This document shows positions 1-7,555 of a DNA stretch of 64,000 nt, one piece after another; position 1 is the stretch's first letter; each line of letters opens with the position of its first letter. Origin of the DNA: Hydrogenophilales bacterium 12-61-10. Lineage in GTDB: Bacteria > Pseudomonadota > Gammaproteobacteria > Burkholderiales > Thiobacillaceae. Where the stretch lies: contig NCCT01000020.1 in the NCBI GenBank assembly GCA_002279795.1, forward strand, positions 49,308-113,307, in the 5' to 3' direction. Below the pieces are notes generated by a model, which did not search any database, was not told where the DNA came from, and saw only the letters and a list, made by a program, of their open reading frames with translations. The position numbers were made by a program, and so were the translations under genes.

Positions 1-253
1 GCGCCCCACCACCCACAGCAATCCCTTTTACGTGGCTGAGGGCGTTGTCCATTACTGCGTCACCAACATGCCGGGGGCGGTCGCCCACACCTCGACCCAG
101 GCGCTCACCCACGCCACCCTGCCCTACGTGCTGGCGCTCGCAGAGCACGGCATGGCCGCGCTGGAAGTCGATGCCGGGCTGAAGCAGGGGATGCAGGTGC
201 ATGCCGGCCGCATCACGCACGCCGGACTGGCGCAGGATCTCGCGTCGAACTAG
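1..253 (+). CDS. ald: Alanine dehydrogenase, C-terminal end (5' truncated by window)
   Basis: The reading frame is open from base 2 and ends at 253, giving about 83 residues. The sequence [11 protein letters not shown] followed by an [14 protein letters not shown] stretch is the conserved C-terminal part of NAD-dependent alanine dehydrogenases, close to the nucleotide-binding domain exit helix. The enzyme interconverts L-alanine with pyruvate and ammonia in the cytoplasm. Only the tail is visible, so catalytic residues cannot be checked. The gene converges on gpmA, with one base between the stop codons and no terminator seen. Confidence 0.85.
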   Translation, partial: RPTTHSNPFYVAEGVVHYCVTNMPGAVAHTSTQALTHATLPYVLALAEHGMAALEVDAGLKQGMQVHAGRITHAGLAQDLASN

Positions 254-254
254 C

Positions 255-974
255 TCAAGGGCGGGCGCTGTCGCCTTCCATCCATTCGTGCCCCAGCACG
301 CTGCCCGCTGCATCGAAGCGGTAGACCAGCGGCACCCCGGACGGGATCTCCACCTGTTCCATCGCATCGGCGCTCAAACCATCCAGATGCATGACCAGGC
401 CGCGCAGGGTGTTGCCGTGGCTGACCACCAGCAAACGGCGTCCCGCGCGCAGACGTGGCAGCAACACCTCGTGCCAGTACGGCAGGGTGCGCTGCTGGCA
501 GTCGCGCAGGCTTTCACTGGCCGGTAACTGCTGCGCGGGCAGCGCCGCGTAGAGCGGATCGAAGCGCGGATGGCGCGGGTCGTCAGGCGCCAGCGCAGGC
601 GGCGGCGCGTCATAGCCGCGCCACCAGCGGCGCGAAGCCGTCTCGCCCCATTTCGCAAAAATGGAGCGTTTGTTCATCCCCTGCAAGGCGCCGTAATGGC
701 GCTCGTTCAGCCGCCAGGATGCAAAAAACGGCACGGCGGGGGTGCCCATCGCAGCGAGCAGCGCATCGGCCGTCTGGCGCGTGCGCTGCAGCAGCGAGCC
801 ATGCACCTCGTCGAAGACAAACCCGGCCTGTGCCAGCTGCCGGCCTGCTGCGGCCGCCTCGGCCAGGCCCACTTCGGTCAGCGGGATGTCCGTCCAGCCG
901 GTGAAGCGGTCGGTCAGATTCCACTCGCTGTGGCCGTGGCGCAACAACACGACCGAATGGCTCTGCGCGCTCAT
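255..974 (-). CDS. gpmA: 2,3-bisphosphoglycerate-dependent phosphoglycerate mutase
   Basis: A 239-residue protein of the histidine phosphatase superfamily, interconverting 3- and 2-phosphoglycerate in glycolysis. The LLRHGHSEWN motif puts the phosphorylated histidine at residue 13, and FTGWTD, NERHYGALQG and a second histidine in VVSHGNTLRG (about residue 186) follow as in GpmA. The usual RHGES reads RHGHS here, a small deviation next to the catalytic histidine. IPSGVPLVY near the end matches the GpmA C-terminal signature. The start codon overlaps the stop of the upstream phosphatase gene by four bases, so the two are probably co-transcribed. Confidence 0.92.
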   Translation of the reverse strand: MSAQSHSVVLLRHGHSEWNLTDRFTGWTDIPLTEVGLAEAAAAGRQLAQAGFVFDEVHGSLLQRTRQTADALLAAMGTPAVPFFASWRLNERHYGALQGMNKRSIFAKWGETASRRWWRGYDAPPPALAPDDPRHPRFDPLYAALPAQQLPASESLRDCQQRTLPYWHEVLLPRLRAGRRLLVVSHGNTLRGLVMHLDGLSADAMEQVEIPSGVPLVYRFDAAGSVLGHEWMEGDSARP

Positions 975-1624
975 TCCGGCGACTCCAGCAACACCCCGCT
1001 CAAGTGGTGACGGTCGCCCCAGGCGTCCAGATGCCAGTCCTGGCTGTCGAAATGGAACCAGTTGAGCGCACAGTTGGGAATCTCGAAATCGCGCGGCGTA
1101 TGCAACGGCCGGCCGGTGGCACGGCGATACACCACGTCCAGCACACCGCTGTGGCTCACCACGGCGAGGGTTTGCCCGCTGTGATGCCGCAACAGCCAGT
1201 CGATCGCCTCGGTCACCCGGGCGGCGAAGCGGCGCAGCGATTCGCCGGTTTCGAAGTCGTAATCCAGATCACGCGCCGCATAGTGCGCATGCGCCGCCGG
1301 ATGCAGCACGGCCGCCTGCGCGGCAGTCAGGCCCTGAAACAGGCCGAAATGCCGTTCGCGCAGCTGCGGCAGCAGCCTGACCGACTGGTCCTCGCGCTGT
1401 GCCAATGCCTGCGCGGTTTCCTGCGCGCGTGCCAGGTCGCTGCTGTAGATCGCGTCGAATCGCTGGTGCGCCGCATTGAACGCCATCGCCAGCGCCTGCG
1501 CCCGGCCGGTCTCGTTCAACGGGATATCGGTATGGCCCTGGATGCGCTTCTGCACATTCCAGCTGGTTTCACCGTGGCGAATGAAGCAAATGCGGGTCAT
1601 GACCGGTCTGGAAACCTGTTTCAT
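971..1624 (-). CDS. Histidine phosphatase family protein (GpmB/CobC-like)
   Basis: A 217-residue protein with an RICFIRHGETSWN motif (catalytic His17 counted from the first ATG), a conserved LRERHFGLFQG block containing the acid/base glutamate, and VVSHSGVLD supplying the second active-site histidine. This places it in the phosphoglycerate mutase-like phosphatases. Such proteins act on phospho-sugars, on alpha-ribazole phosphate or as broad phosphatases, and the sequence alone does not decide. An ATG at 1600 is an alternative start that would place the RHG motif nearer the N-terminus, as is usual. It overlaps gpmA by four bases. It is transcribed divergently from ccoN across about 220 bases. 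Confidence 0.85.
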   Translation of the reverse strand: MKQVSRPVMTRICFIRHGETSWNVQKRIQGHTDIPLNETGRAQALAMAFNAAHQRFDAIYSSDLARAQETAQALAQREDQSVRLLPQLRERHFGLFQGLTAAQAAVLHPAAHAHYAARDLDYDFETGESLRRFAARVTEAIDWLLRHHSGQTLAVVSHSGVLDVVYRRATGRPLHTPRDFEIPNCALNWFHFDSQDWHLDAWGDRHHLSGVLLESPE

Positions 1625-1747
1625 AAGCCTTGCGCAGGAACTGAACGATATGCAGTCTAAGCCCGATGCTCGCCGGAAAACAGGTGCTGCAGCCTCGTTG
1701 CGGACCCATTAAAACCCGCAACACGGTGCGCTACTGGCTGCGACAAC

Positions 1748-1775
1748 TTGACACACTTTTATAAACAGATATATT
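1748..1775 (+). promoter_or_regulatory. Predicted sigma-70 promoter of the cco cluster
   Basis: A consensus -35 box TTGACA (1748-1753) is followed after 16 bases by TATATT (1770-1775), one mismatch from the -10 consensus. It lies about 70 bases upstream of the ccoN start codon in a clearly AT-rich stretch. No canonical FNR box (TTGAT-N4-ATCAA) was found beside it, which is unexpected for a cbb3 oxidase. Confidence 0.6.
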
Positions 1776-1780
1776 TATCT
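1767..1780. promoter_or_regulatory. Palindromic operator candidate over the ccoN -10 box
   Basis: AGATATATTTATCT has perfect 5-base arms (AGATA/TATCT) around a 4-base centre and covers the -10 hexamer of the predicted ccoN promoter. A nearly identical palindrome lies in the hemN promoter at 29719-29732: 12 of 14 positions match when the hemN strand is read as AGATATAAATATCT. Its position suggests repression. The regulator is unknown. Confidence 0.5.
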
Positions 1781-1845
1781 TCATATGTGAATGAACTCAA
1801 CTCATTTGCATGTACCAATCGAGTAATCAATCACGGGAGACGTGT

Positions 1846-3282
1846 ATGGAAGCGACAACCTACAACTACAAGGTCGTCCGCCAGTTCGCCATCATGACGG
1901 TGGTGTGGGGGATAGTTGGAATGCTGGTCGGGGTCATCCTGGCATCCTTGCTGATCTGGCCGGAATTGACCTACGGAATCGAATGGCTGTCGTATGGCCG
2001 CCTGCGTCCACTGCATACCAATGCGGTGATTTTTGCTTTTGGCGGATCGGGACTGTTTGCGGCGTCGTATTACTCCGTGCAGCGCACCTGCCAGGCGCGG
2101 CTGTGGGGCGGCAGTCTGGCCTCCTTCACCTTCTGGGGCTGGATGTCGGTCATCGTGCTGGCCGCCATCACGTTGCCGATGGGCTACACCAGCACCAAGG
2201 AATACGCCGAACTGGAATGGCCGATCGACATTCTGATCACGCTGGTGTGGGTAGCGTATGCGCTGGTGTTTTTCGGCACCATCGCCAAGCGCAAGACCAA
2301 GCACATTTATGTATCCAACTGGTTTTTCGGCGTCTATATCCTGACCATCGCAATCCTGCACATCGTCAACAATGCGGAACTGCCGATCGCCTTCTTCGGC
2401 GGCTCCTGGCTCAAGTCCTACTCCGCTTACGCCGGTGTGCAGGACGCCATGGTGCAGTGGTGGTATGGCCATAACGCGGTGGGCTTTTTCCTCACCACCG
2501 CCTTCCTCGGCATGATGTACTACTTCATTCCGAAGCAGGCCGGCCGCCCGATCTACTCCTATCGGCTTTCAGTTGTCCACTTCTGGTCGCTCAACTTCAT
2601 CTACATGTGGGCAGGTCCCCACCACCTGCAGTACACCGCGCTGCCCGACTGGGCGCAAAGCCTGGGCATGGTGTTTTCCCTGATGCTGCTGGCGCCGAGC
2701 TGGGGCGGCATGATGAACGGCATCATGACGCTGTCCGGCGCATGGCACAAACTGCGCACCGACCCGATCCTCAAGTTCCTCGTCACCGCGCTGTCGTTCT
2801 ACGGCATGTCGACCTTCGAAGGTCCGATGATGGCGATCAAGACGGTGAACGCATTGAGCCACTACACCGAATGGACGGTCGGCCACGTGCACTCCGGCGC
2901 GCTCGGCTGGGTGGCGATGATCACGATTGGATCCATGTACTACCTGATCCCGCGCCTGTTCGGCCGCGAGTCGATGTTCAGCACCAAACTCATCGAATGG
3001 CACTTCTGGCTCTCCACCATCGGCGTGGTGCTGTATATCGCCTCGATGTGGATAGCCGGGGTGGCGCAGGGGCTGATGTGGCGCGCATCGAACGCCGACG
3101 GCACGCTGACCTACAGCTTCGCCCAGGTGCTCAACACGATCTATCCGTTCTACGGCATTCGCCTGCTCGGCGGCACGCTGTTCCTCAGCGGCATGCTGAT
3201 GATGGCCTGGAACGTCTGGCAAACCACCCGGCAGGGTCGCGCGGTGAATGACGCCGCCATCCCGCAAGCCGTTCACGCCTAA
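1846..3282 (+). CDS. ccoN: Cytochrome c oxidase cbb3-type, subunit I
   Basis: Catalytic subunit of the cbb3 oxygen reductase in the inner membrane, with low-spin haem b, high-spin haem b3 and CuB. The ATG at 1846 gives 478 residues and has GGGAGA just upstream. An ATG at 1810 in frame would add 12 residues not typical of CcoN. Visible metal ligands are His57 (RPLHTN), His209 in the WWYGHNAV segment, His259-His260 (GPHHLQY) and His347/His349 (VGHVHSG). The chain contains about a dozen hydrophobic segments, and length fits the family. It heads the ccoNOQP operon. Confidence 0.97.
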   Translation: MEATTYNYKVVRQFAIMTVVWGIVGMLVGVILASLLIWPELTYGIEWLSYGRLRPLHTNAVIFAFGGSGLFAASYYSVQRTCQARLWGGSLASFTFWGWMSVIVLAAITLPMGYTSTKEYAELEWPIDILITLVWVAYALVFFGTIAKRKTKHIYVSNWFFGVYILTIAILHIVNNAELPIAFFGGSWLKSYSAYAGVQDAMVQWWYGHNAVGFFLTTAFLGMMYYFIPKQAGRPIYSYRLSVVHFWSLNFIYMWAGPHHLQYTALPDWAQSLGMVFSLMLLAPSWGGMMNGIMTLSGAWHKLRTDPILKFLVTALSFYGMSTFEGPMMAIKTVNALSHYTEWTVGHVHSGALGWVAMITIGSMYYLIPRLFGRESMFSTKLIEWHFWLSTIGVVLYIASMWIAGVAQGLMWRASNADGTLTYSFAQVLNTIYPFYGIRLLGGTLFLSGMLMMAWNVWQTTRQGRAVNDAAIPQAVHA

Positions 3283-3293
3283 GGAGACCGAAC

Positions 3294-3899
3294 ATGATTT
3301 CACACGAAACAATTGAAAAGAACCTCGGCCTGCTGATCGTGCTGACCATTCTGGTGGTCAGTGTGGGCGGTCTGGTGCAGATCGTCCCGCTGTTCTTCCA
3401 GACCTCGACCACCACCCCGGTGGCGGGGCTCAAGCCCTACACCGCGCTGCAGCTGTCGGGACGCGACATCTACATCCGCGAGGGCTGCGTCGGCTGCCAC
3501 TCGCAGATGGTGCGTCCGTTCCGCGCCGAAACCGAGCGCTACGGCCACTACTCGGTGGCGGGCGAATACGTCTACGACCGCCCCTTCCTGTGGGGCTCCA
3601 AGCGCACCGGGCCCGACCTGCATCGCGTCGGCGGCCGCTATTCCGACGCCTGGCACGTGGCGCACCTGACCAATCCGCGCGATGTGGTGCCGGAGTCCAA
3701 CATGCCCGCCTACCCCTGGCTCGATCGTCCGCTGAAGGACGCTTCGATCCAGGCCAAGATGCGCACGCTGAATTTCGCCGGCCACGGCTACACCGAGCAG
3801 GAAATCAACGAGGCGACTGCAGCACTGGAAGGCAAGACCGAGCTCGACGCACTCATCGCCTACCTGCAGAACCTGGGCGTCCACGCCCCGAAAAGTTGA
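3294..3899 (+). CDS. ccoO: Cytochrome c oxidase cbb3-type, subunit II (monohaem)
   Basis: A 201-residue membrane-anchored c-type cytochrome of the cbb3 complex. One N-terminal transmembrane helix (about residues 10-32) is followed by a periplasmic domain with a single haem-binding motif, Cys65-Val-Gly-Cys68-His69, in the family signature [13 protein letters not shown]. Methionine-containing [12 protein letters not shown] downstream provides the usual axial ligand region. It starts 11 bases after ccoN, with AAGGAGA upstream of the ATG. It carries electrons from CcoP to the catalytic subunit. Confidence 0.97.
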   Translation: MISHETIEKNLGLLIVLTILVVSVGGLVQIVPLFFQTSTTTPVAGLKPYTALQLSGRDIYIREGCVGCHSQMVRPFRAETERYGHYSVAGEYVYDRPFLWGSKRTGPDLHRVGGRYSDAWHVAHLTNPRDVVPESNMPAYPWLDRPLKDASIQAKMRTLNFAGHGYTEQEINEATAALEGKTELDALIAYLQNLGVHAPKS

Positions 3900-3909
3900 G
3901 GACCGGCAC

Positions 3910-4062
3910 ATGGATAGCGGAACCCTGAGCGGCATCGCCACCGTAATCTGCCTTGCAACCTTCATCGGCATCGTCTGGTGGGCGTACAGCAAGGACAACA
4001 AGCAGCGGTTTGAAGAAGACGGCAAGCTGCCCTTCGCCGACGACGACTTACCTGCCCAATAA
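3910..4062 (+). CDS. ccoQ: cbb3 oxidase small subunit CcoQ
   Basis: A 50-residue reading frame between ccoO and ccoP. It reads MDSGTLSGIATVICLATF and then GIVWWAYSKDNKQRFEEDGK, ending ADDDLPAQ. One transmembrane helix (about residues 8-26) is followed by a charged cytoplasmic tail, the standard CcoQ layout. TTGAGGA precedes the ATG. CcoQ stabilises the assembled oxidase. Position and sequence together make the call secure. Confidence 0.93.
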   Translation: MDSGTLSGIATVICLATFIGIVWWAYSKDNKQRFEEDGKLPFADDDLPAQ

Positions 4063-4073
4063 GGAGACAAGCA

Positions 4074-4994
4074 ATGAGCGACTTTACCAGCGGCTTCTGG
4101 CCGCTCTACATCAGCGTGATCACGGCGGTGAGCATCATCGGAACCTGGCTTTTTCTGCGCTCGCACACCACCCGCAAGCTCGCCCCAGGCGAAAAAGCCC
4201 AGCTGATTGAACACACCTGGGATGGCGACCTTCAGGACTTCGACAACCCGCTGCCGCGCTGGTGGCTGGGCCTGTTCTACGGCACCATGGTCTTCGCGGT
4301 CGCCTACCTGATCCTGTGGCCGGGAATGGGCAATTTTGCGGGTGTGCTGGGCTGGACTTCCCAGGGTGAATACGAAGCCGAGGTAAAAGCGGCCGAAGCC
4401 AAATTCCAGCCGTTGTATGCCGGGTTCATGAAGCAGGACATCGCCACCGTCGCCGCCAGTCCCGAGGCGCGCGCCATCGGCAAAAACCTGTTCCTGACCT
4501 ATTGCTCGCAGTGCCACGGCTCGGACGCGGCTGGCGCCAAGGGCTTCCCCAACCTGACCGATAACGACTGGCTCTACGGCGGCGATCCCGACACCATCAA
4601 GGCCACCCTGACCAACGGCCGCGGCGGCGTGATGCCGGCACTGGGCGCCGCCATCGGCCCGGAAAAAACCCGCGATGTCGCGAACTACGTGATGTCGCTG
4701 TCGGGCCGCAAGCACGATGCCGCGCGCGCCGCTTCCGGAAAAACGGTGTTCGCCGAAAACTGCGCCGCCTGCCACATGCCTGCCGGCACCGGCATGCAGG
4801 CGCTGGGCGCGCCCAACCTGACCGACAAGATCTGGCTGTATGGCGGCAGCGAGGCCACGATCATCGAGACCATTACCAAGGGCCGCAACGGCGTCATGCC
4901 CGCCATGGCGCAAACCCTGGGCACCACGTCCAACAAGGACGCCAAGCTGCATTTGCTGGCGGCCTATGTGTACGGGTTGTCGCAGCAGAAGTGA
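4074..4994 (+). CDS. ccoP: Cytochrome c oxidase cbb3-type, subunit III (dihaem)
   Basis: A 306-residue dihaem cytochrome that receives electrons from soluble cytochrome c for the cbb3 oxidase. Two N-terminal transmembrane segments (about residues 7-29 and 63-85) precede two cytochrome c domains with motifs Cys144-Ser-Gln-Cys147-His148 and Cys230-Ala-Ala-Cys233-His234. GVMPALGA and GVMPAMAQ supply the methionine ligands. The N-terminal CcoP-specific region containing DNPLPRWW is present. AAGGAGA lies before the ATG, 11 bases after ccoQ. Confidence 0.97.
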   Translation: MSDFTSGFWPLYISVITAVSIIGTWLFLRSHTTRKLAPGEKAQLIEHTWDGDLQDFDNPLPRWWLGLFYGTMVFAVAYLILWPGMGNFAGVLGWTSQGEYEAEVKAAEAKFQPLYAGFMKQDIATVAASPEARAIGKNLFLTYCSQCHGSDAAGAKGFPNLTDNDWLYGGDPDTIKATLTNGRGGVMPALGAAIGPEKTRDVANYVMSLSGRKHDAARAASGKTVFAENCAACHMPAGTGMQALGAPNLTDKIWLYGGSEATIIETITKGRNGVMPAMAQTLGTTSNKDAKLHLLAAYVYGLSQQK

Positions 4995-5023
4995 GCGGTG
5001 AACGGTAAGCAGTGAGCGATACT

Positions 5024-5080
5024 CGCCGGGTGCGCCCGGCGGGCCGCTTGAGCACATTGGCTTCAGTGCGCTCAAGCGGC
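5024..5080. other. Two hairpins between ccoP and ccoG
   Basis: CGCCGGG (5024-5030) pairs with CCCGGCG a few bases on, and GCCGCTTGAGC (5043-5053) pairs perfectly with GCTCAAGCGGC (5070-5080) over a 16-base loop. No T-run follows, so this is not a classical intrinsic terminator. It could be an mRNA-stabilising or segmental-decay element between the oxidase and assembly genes. The short stretch before it (4994-5020) carries an imperfect repeat GTGAGCGGT...GTGAGCGAT. Confidence 0.5.
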
Positions 5081-5089
5081 TCAGATTAG

Positions 5090-6487
5090 ATGGATGAATG
5101 CATGACTCAGGACAAGCAGCCCGCAGCAGCCGACGCGCCGATCGAACAGCAGCTTTACGCGATCCGGCAAACCATCCAGACCCGCGCGGTGCATGGCGTG
5201 TTCGCCAACTGGCGCGTTGCGCTGGTGCTGATCACGCAACTGGTCTATTACGGCCTGCCGTGGCTGCAGTGGGACAACCGTCAGGCGGTGCTGTTCGATC
5301 TGGCCGCGCGCAAGTTCTATATCTTCGGTCTGGTGTTCTGGCCGCAGGATTTCGTCTATCTCACCGGCCTGTTGATCCTGGCGGCGCTGTCGCTGTTCCT
5401 GTTCACCGCGGTGGCCGGGCGGCTTTGGTGCGGCTACGCCTGCCCGCAAACCGTCTACACCGAAATTTTCATGTGGGTGGAAGGCTGGCTGGAAGGCGAC
5501 CACGTCGCGCGCAAAAAGCTCGACAAATCGCCCTGGAACGCCACCAAGCTCAGGAAGCGCGGCCTCAAGCACCTCGTCTGGTTCGCCATCGCGCTGTGGA
5601 CCGGTTTCACCTTCGTCGGCTACTTCACGCCAATCAAGGAATTGGCGGTTGAATTCGTCAGCTTCGGCCTGGGGCCGTGGGAAAGCTTCTGGATTTTCTT
5701 CTACGCCTTCGCCACCTGGGGCAACGCCGGCTTCATGCGCGAGCAGGTGTGCAAATACATGTGCCCCTACGCACGCTTCCAGAGCGTGATGTTCGACTCC
5801 GACACGCTGACCGTGACCTACGATGCCTCGATCGGCGAACCGCGCGGCCCGCGCAGCAAGAAAACCGACTACAAGGCCGCCGGCCTTGGCTCCTGCGTCG
5901 ACTGCAATGTCTGCGTGCAGGTCTGCCCTACCGGCATCGACATCCGCAACGGCCTGCAATACGAATGCATCGGCTGCGCCGCCTGCATCGACGGCTGCGA
6001 CCAGATCATGGACAAGATGGGCTACCCGGTGGTGAAGGGCAAATACCCCGACAGCGGCATCCTCAAGCACATCCTGCGGCCGCGCACCCTCATCTACAGC
6101 GTGCTGCTGACGCTGATCGCCGGCGCCTTCGTCTACAGCCTCGCCACCCGCGTACCCCTGCGCGTCGACGTGGTACGCGACCGTGTCGCGCTGTCGAAGG
6201 AAACCGATGACGGCATGATCGAAAACGTCTACCGCCTGCAGCTCATCAACAAGGACGACCAGCCGCACCGTTACACCCTCCAGGCGTCGGGCATCAACGG
6301 TCTGCAGCTGGTGACCGCCAGTCGTGAAGTCAGCGCCGCACCGTTGCAGACCATCGACATCCCGGTCAGCCTGATTGCCGATCCGGTTGACCTCCAGGGC
6401 CGCTCGATCGCGGTGACATTCAGCATCCGTTCCACCGACGACCCGGGCATCCACACCGATGTCGACACCAAGTTCTTCAACCGCTGA
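5090..6487 (+). CDS. ccoG: Cytochrome c oxidase accessory protein CcoG (FixG/RdxA)
   Basis: A 465-residue membrane ferredoxin of the FixG family, a cupric reductase involved in delivering copper to cbb3 oxidase. Several transmembrane segments surround WCGYACPQTVYTE and CKYMCPYARF motifs. Two 4Fe-4S clusters are indicated by Cys269-x2-Cys272-x2-Cys275-x3-Cys279 and Cys293-x2-Cys296-x2-Cys299-x3-Cys303. The C-terminal Ig-like FixG domain (about residues 350-465) is present. An ATG at 5102 is a possible alternative start, and the ribosome site is weak for both. It lies downstream of ccoP, separated by the hairpins. Confidence 0.95.
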   Translation: MDECMTQDKQPAAADAPIEQQLYAIRQTIQTRAVHGVFANWRVALVLITQLVYYGLPWLQWDNRQAVLFDLAARKFYIFGLVFWPQDFVYLTGLLILAALSLFLFTAVAGRLWCGYACPQTVYTEIFMWVEGWLEGDHVARKKLDKSPWNATKLRKRGLKHLVWFAIALWTGFTFVGYFTPIKELAVEFVSFGLGPWESFWIFFYAFATWGNAGFMREQVCKYMCPYARFQSVMFDSDTLTVTYDASIGEPRGPRSKKTDYKAAGLGSCVDCNVCVQVCPTGIDIRNGLQYECIGCAACIDGCDQIMDKMGYPVVKGKYPDSGILKHILRPRTLIYSVLLTLIAGAFVYSLATRVPLRVDVVRDRVALSKETDDGMIENVYRLQLINKDDQPHRYTLQASGINGLQLVTASREVSAAPLQTIDIPVSLIADPVDLQGRSIAVTFSIRSTDDPGIHTDVDTKFFNR

Positions 6488-6508
6488 TCGCCCACGAGGA
6501 CTAAGCCT

Positions 6509-7033
6509 GTGACACACGCCGCCCTGCAACCCAAACCCTGGTACCGCGAATTCTGGCCGTGGTTCCTGATGAGCCTGCCCGCCACTGCCGTCATCGCTGG
6601 CGTGGCAACGGTCGTCATCGCCATCCAGAGTGCCGACGGCATGGTGGTCGGCGATTACTACAAGGCCGGCCTCGCCATCAACAAGACGCTGGCGCGCGAC
6701 GACGCAGCCCATGCGATGGGGCTCACCGCCACCCTCAAAAGTGAAAACGGCATGTTGCTGCTGAACCTGGGTGGACACCTGCCCCGCTATCCCGACCAGT
6801 TGAGCCTGACCCTGGCGCACCCCACCCGCTCCGGCATGGACCAGACCCTGACGCTGCTCCACGCCGGCGGCAGCCAGTATCGCGTCGCCCTGCCCGTCAT
6901 GCCGGCTGGCAAGTGGCAACTCCATCTGGCCGATGGCACCGCCACCTGGCGGCTGTCCGGCATTGTTCACACGCCGCTGGACGCGCCCGTCACCCTGTCC
7001 GCATCCACCGTACGCCCCCCACAAGGAGACTGA
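6509..7033 (+). CDS. fixH: FixH family protein
   Basis: A 174-residue protein starting with GTG at 6509 after a GAGGA ribosome site. A single transmembrane helix (about residues 17-39) follows a WYREFWPWFL segment typical of FixH. The periplasmic part contains SADGMVVGDYYKAGLAINK, the conserved region of the family. FixH is required for assembly of cbb3 oxidase and usually works with the copper ATPase FixI. No fixI/ccoI gene follows here. Confidence 0.88.
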   Translation: MTHAALQPKPWYREFWPWFLMSLPATAVIAGVATVVIAIQSADGMVVGDYYKAGLAINKTLARDDAAHAMGLTATLKSENGMLLLNLGGHLPRYPDQLSLTLAHPTRSGMDQTLTLLHAGGSQYRVALPVMPAGKWQLHLADGTATWRLSGIVHTPLDAPVTLSASTVRPPQGD

Positions 7034-7034
7034 C

Positions 7035-7169
7035 ATGAACGCTGCACTCGACCTTTTGTTCACCAGCGGAATTGGCCTGTTGAGCCTGTTCACCATCGTA
7101 TTCATCATCGGCATGGGCTTCTTCATGGTGAAGCTGGTCAAGCGCAAGATGAACGAACCCGAAGAATGA
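7035..7169 (+). CDS. Small membrane protein, DUF3149-like
   Basis: A 44-residue protein starting at the ATG at 7035, preceded by AAGGAGA and directly behind the fixH stop. One transmembrane helix (LLSLFTIVFIIGMGFFMVKL) ends in a basic tail, KRKMNEPEE. This pattern fits the DUF3149 family of very small single-pass proteins. It sits where ccoS is found in other genomes but lacks the CcoS sequence pattern. Its tight coupling to fixH suggests a role connected with the oxidase, which is inference. Confidence 0.75.
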   Translation: MNAALDLLFTSGIGLLSLFTIVFIIGMGFFMVKLVKRKMNEPEE

Positions 7170-7247
7170 GCCGGCCGGCCCGTTCCGCCCTTGCAACGAT
7201 GCCCGGCGTAAATGCATCCGGACACACCCCATGAGGAGGAAGCACCC

Positions 7248-7547
7248 ATGATGCAGCGCCTGATCCACGTCCTGTGGCCGTCCTTCCTGGTTGCCGGGAT
7301 AGCCGACATCCTCTTCACCACCCTGTTCGACCCGCTGGAAATCCTCTATCGCGGCGAACCGCTGATTGAGCAACGGCTGGCCGCCTACACCATCGGCTTT
7401 TTCGTGTTCTGGCTGCTCGGCATCGCCTCCAGCGCCATGACCTGCTATTTCCAGCGTGGCGCCGACGAAATCAACCGCTGCCCGCTCAAACCGGCGAACC
7501 GGCCCGAGGGCTGCCCCAAGCGGGAGTGTGACGGGGGATGCGACTGA
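7248..7547 (+). CDS. Uncharacterised membrane protein next to cco cluster
   Basis: A 99-residue protein beginning MMQRLIHVLWPSFLVAG. The ATG at 7248 follows a strong GAGGAGGA site; an upstream in-frame ATG at 7212 has none. Two hydrophobic segments (about residues 5-24 and 45-66) suggest two transmembrane helices. The C-terminus is cysteine-rich, with cysteines in FQRGADEINRCPLK, GCPKREC and GGCD, and could bind a metal. No function is known. Strand and position suggest it belongs to the oxidase transcription unit. Confidence 0.7.
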   Translation: MMQRLIHVLWPSFLVAGIADILFTTLFDPLEILYRGEPLIEQRLAAYTIGFFVFWLLGIASSAMTCYFQRGADEINRCPLKPANRPEGCPKRECDGGCD

Positions 7548-7555
7548 AGCCGCTT

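Noticed and set aside
1740-1845. FNR box upstream of ccoN
   Set aside because: No TTGAT-N4-ATCAA or close variant was found; only the AGATA/TATCT palindrome is there.
3300-5075. 591-codon minus-strand frame opposite ccoO/ccoQ/ccoP
   Set aside because: It is antisense to clearly identified cytochrome genes and its product has no recognisable motif; long antisense frames are expected in GC-rich DNA.
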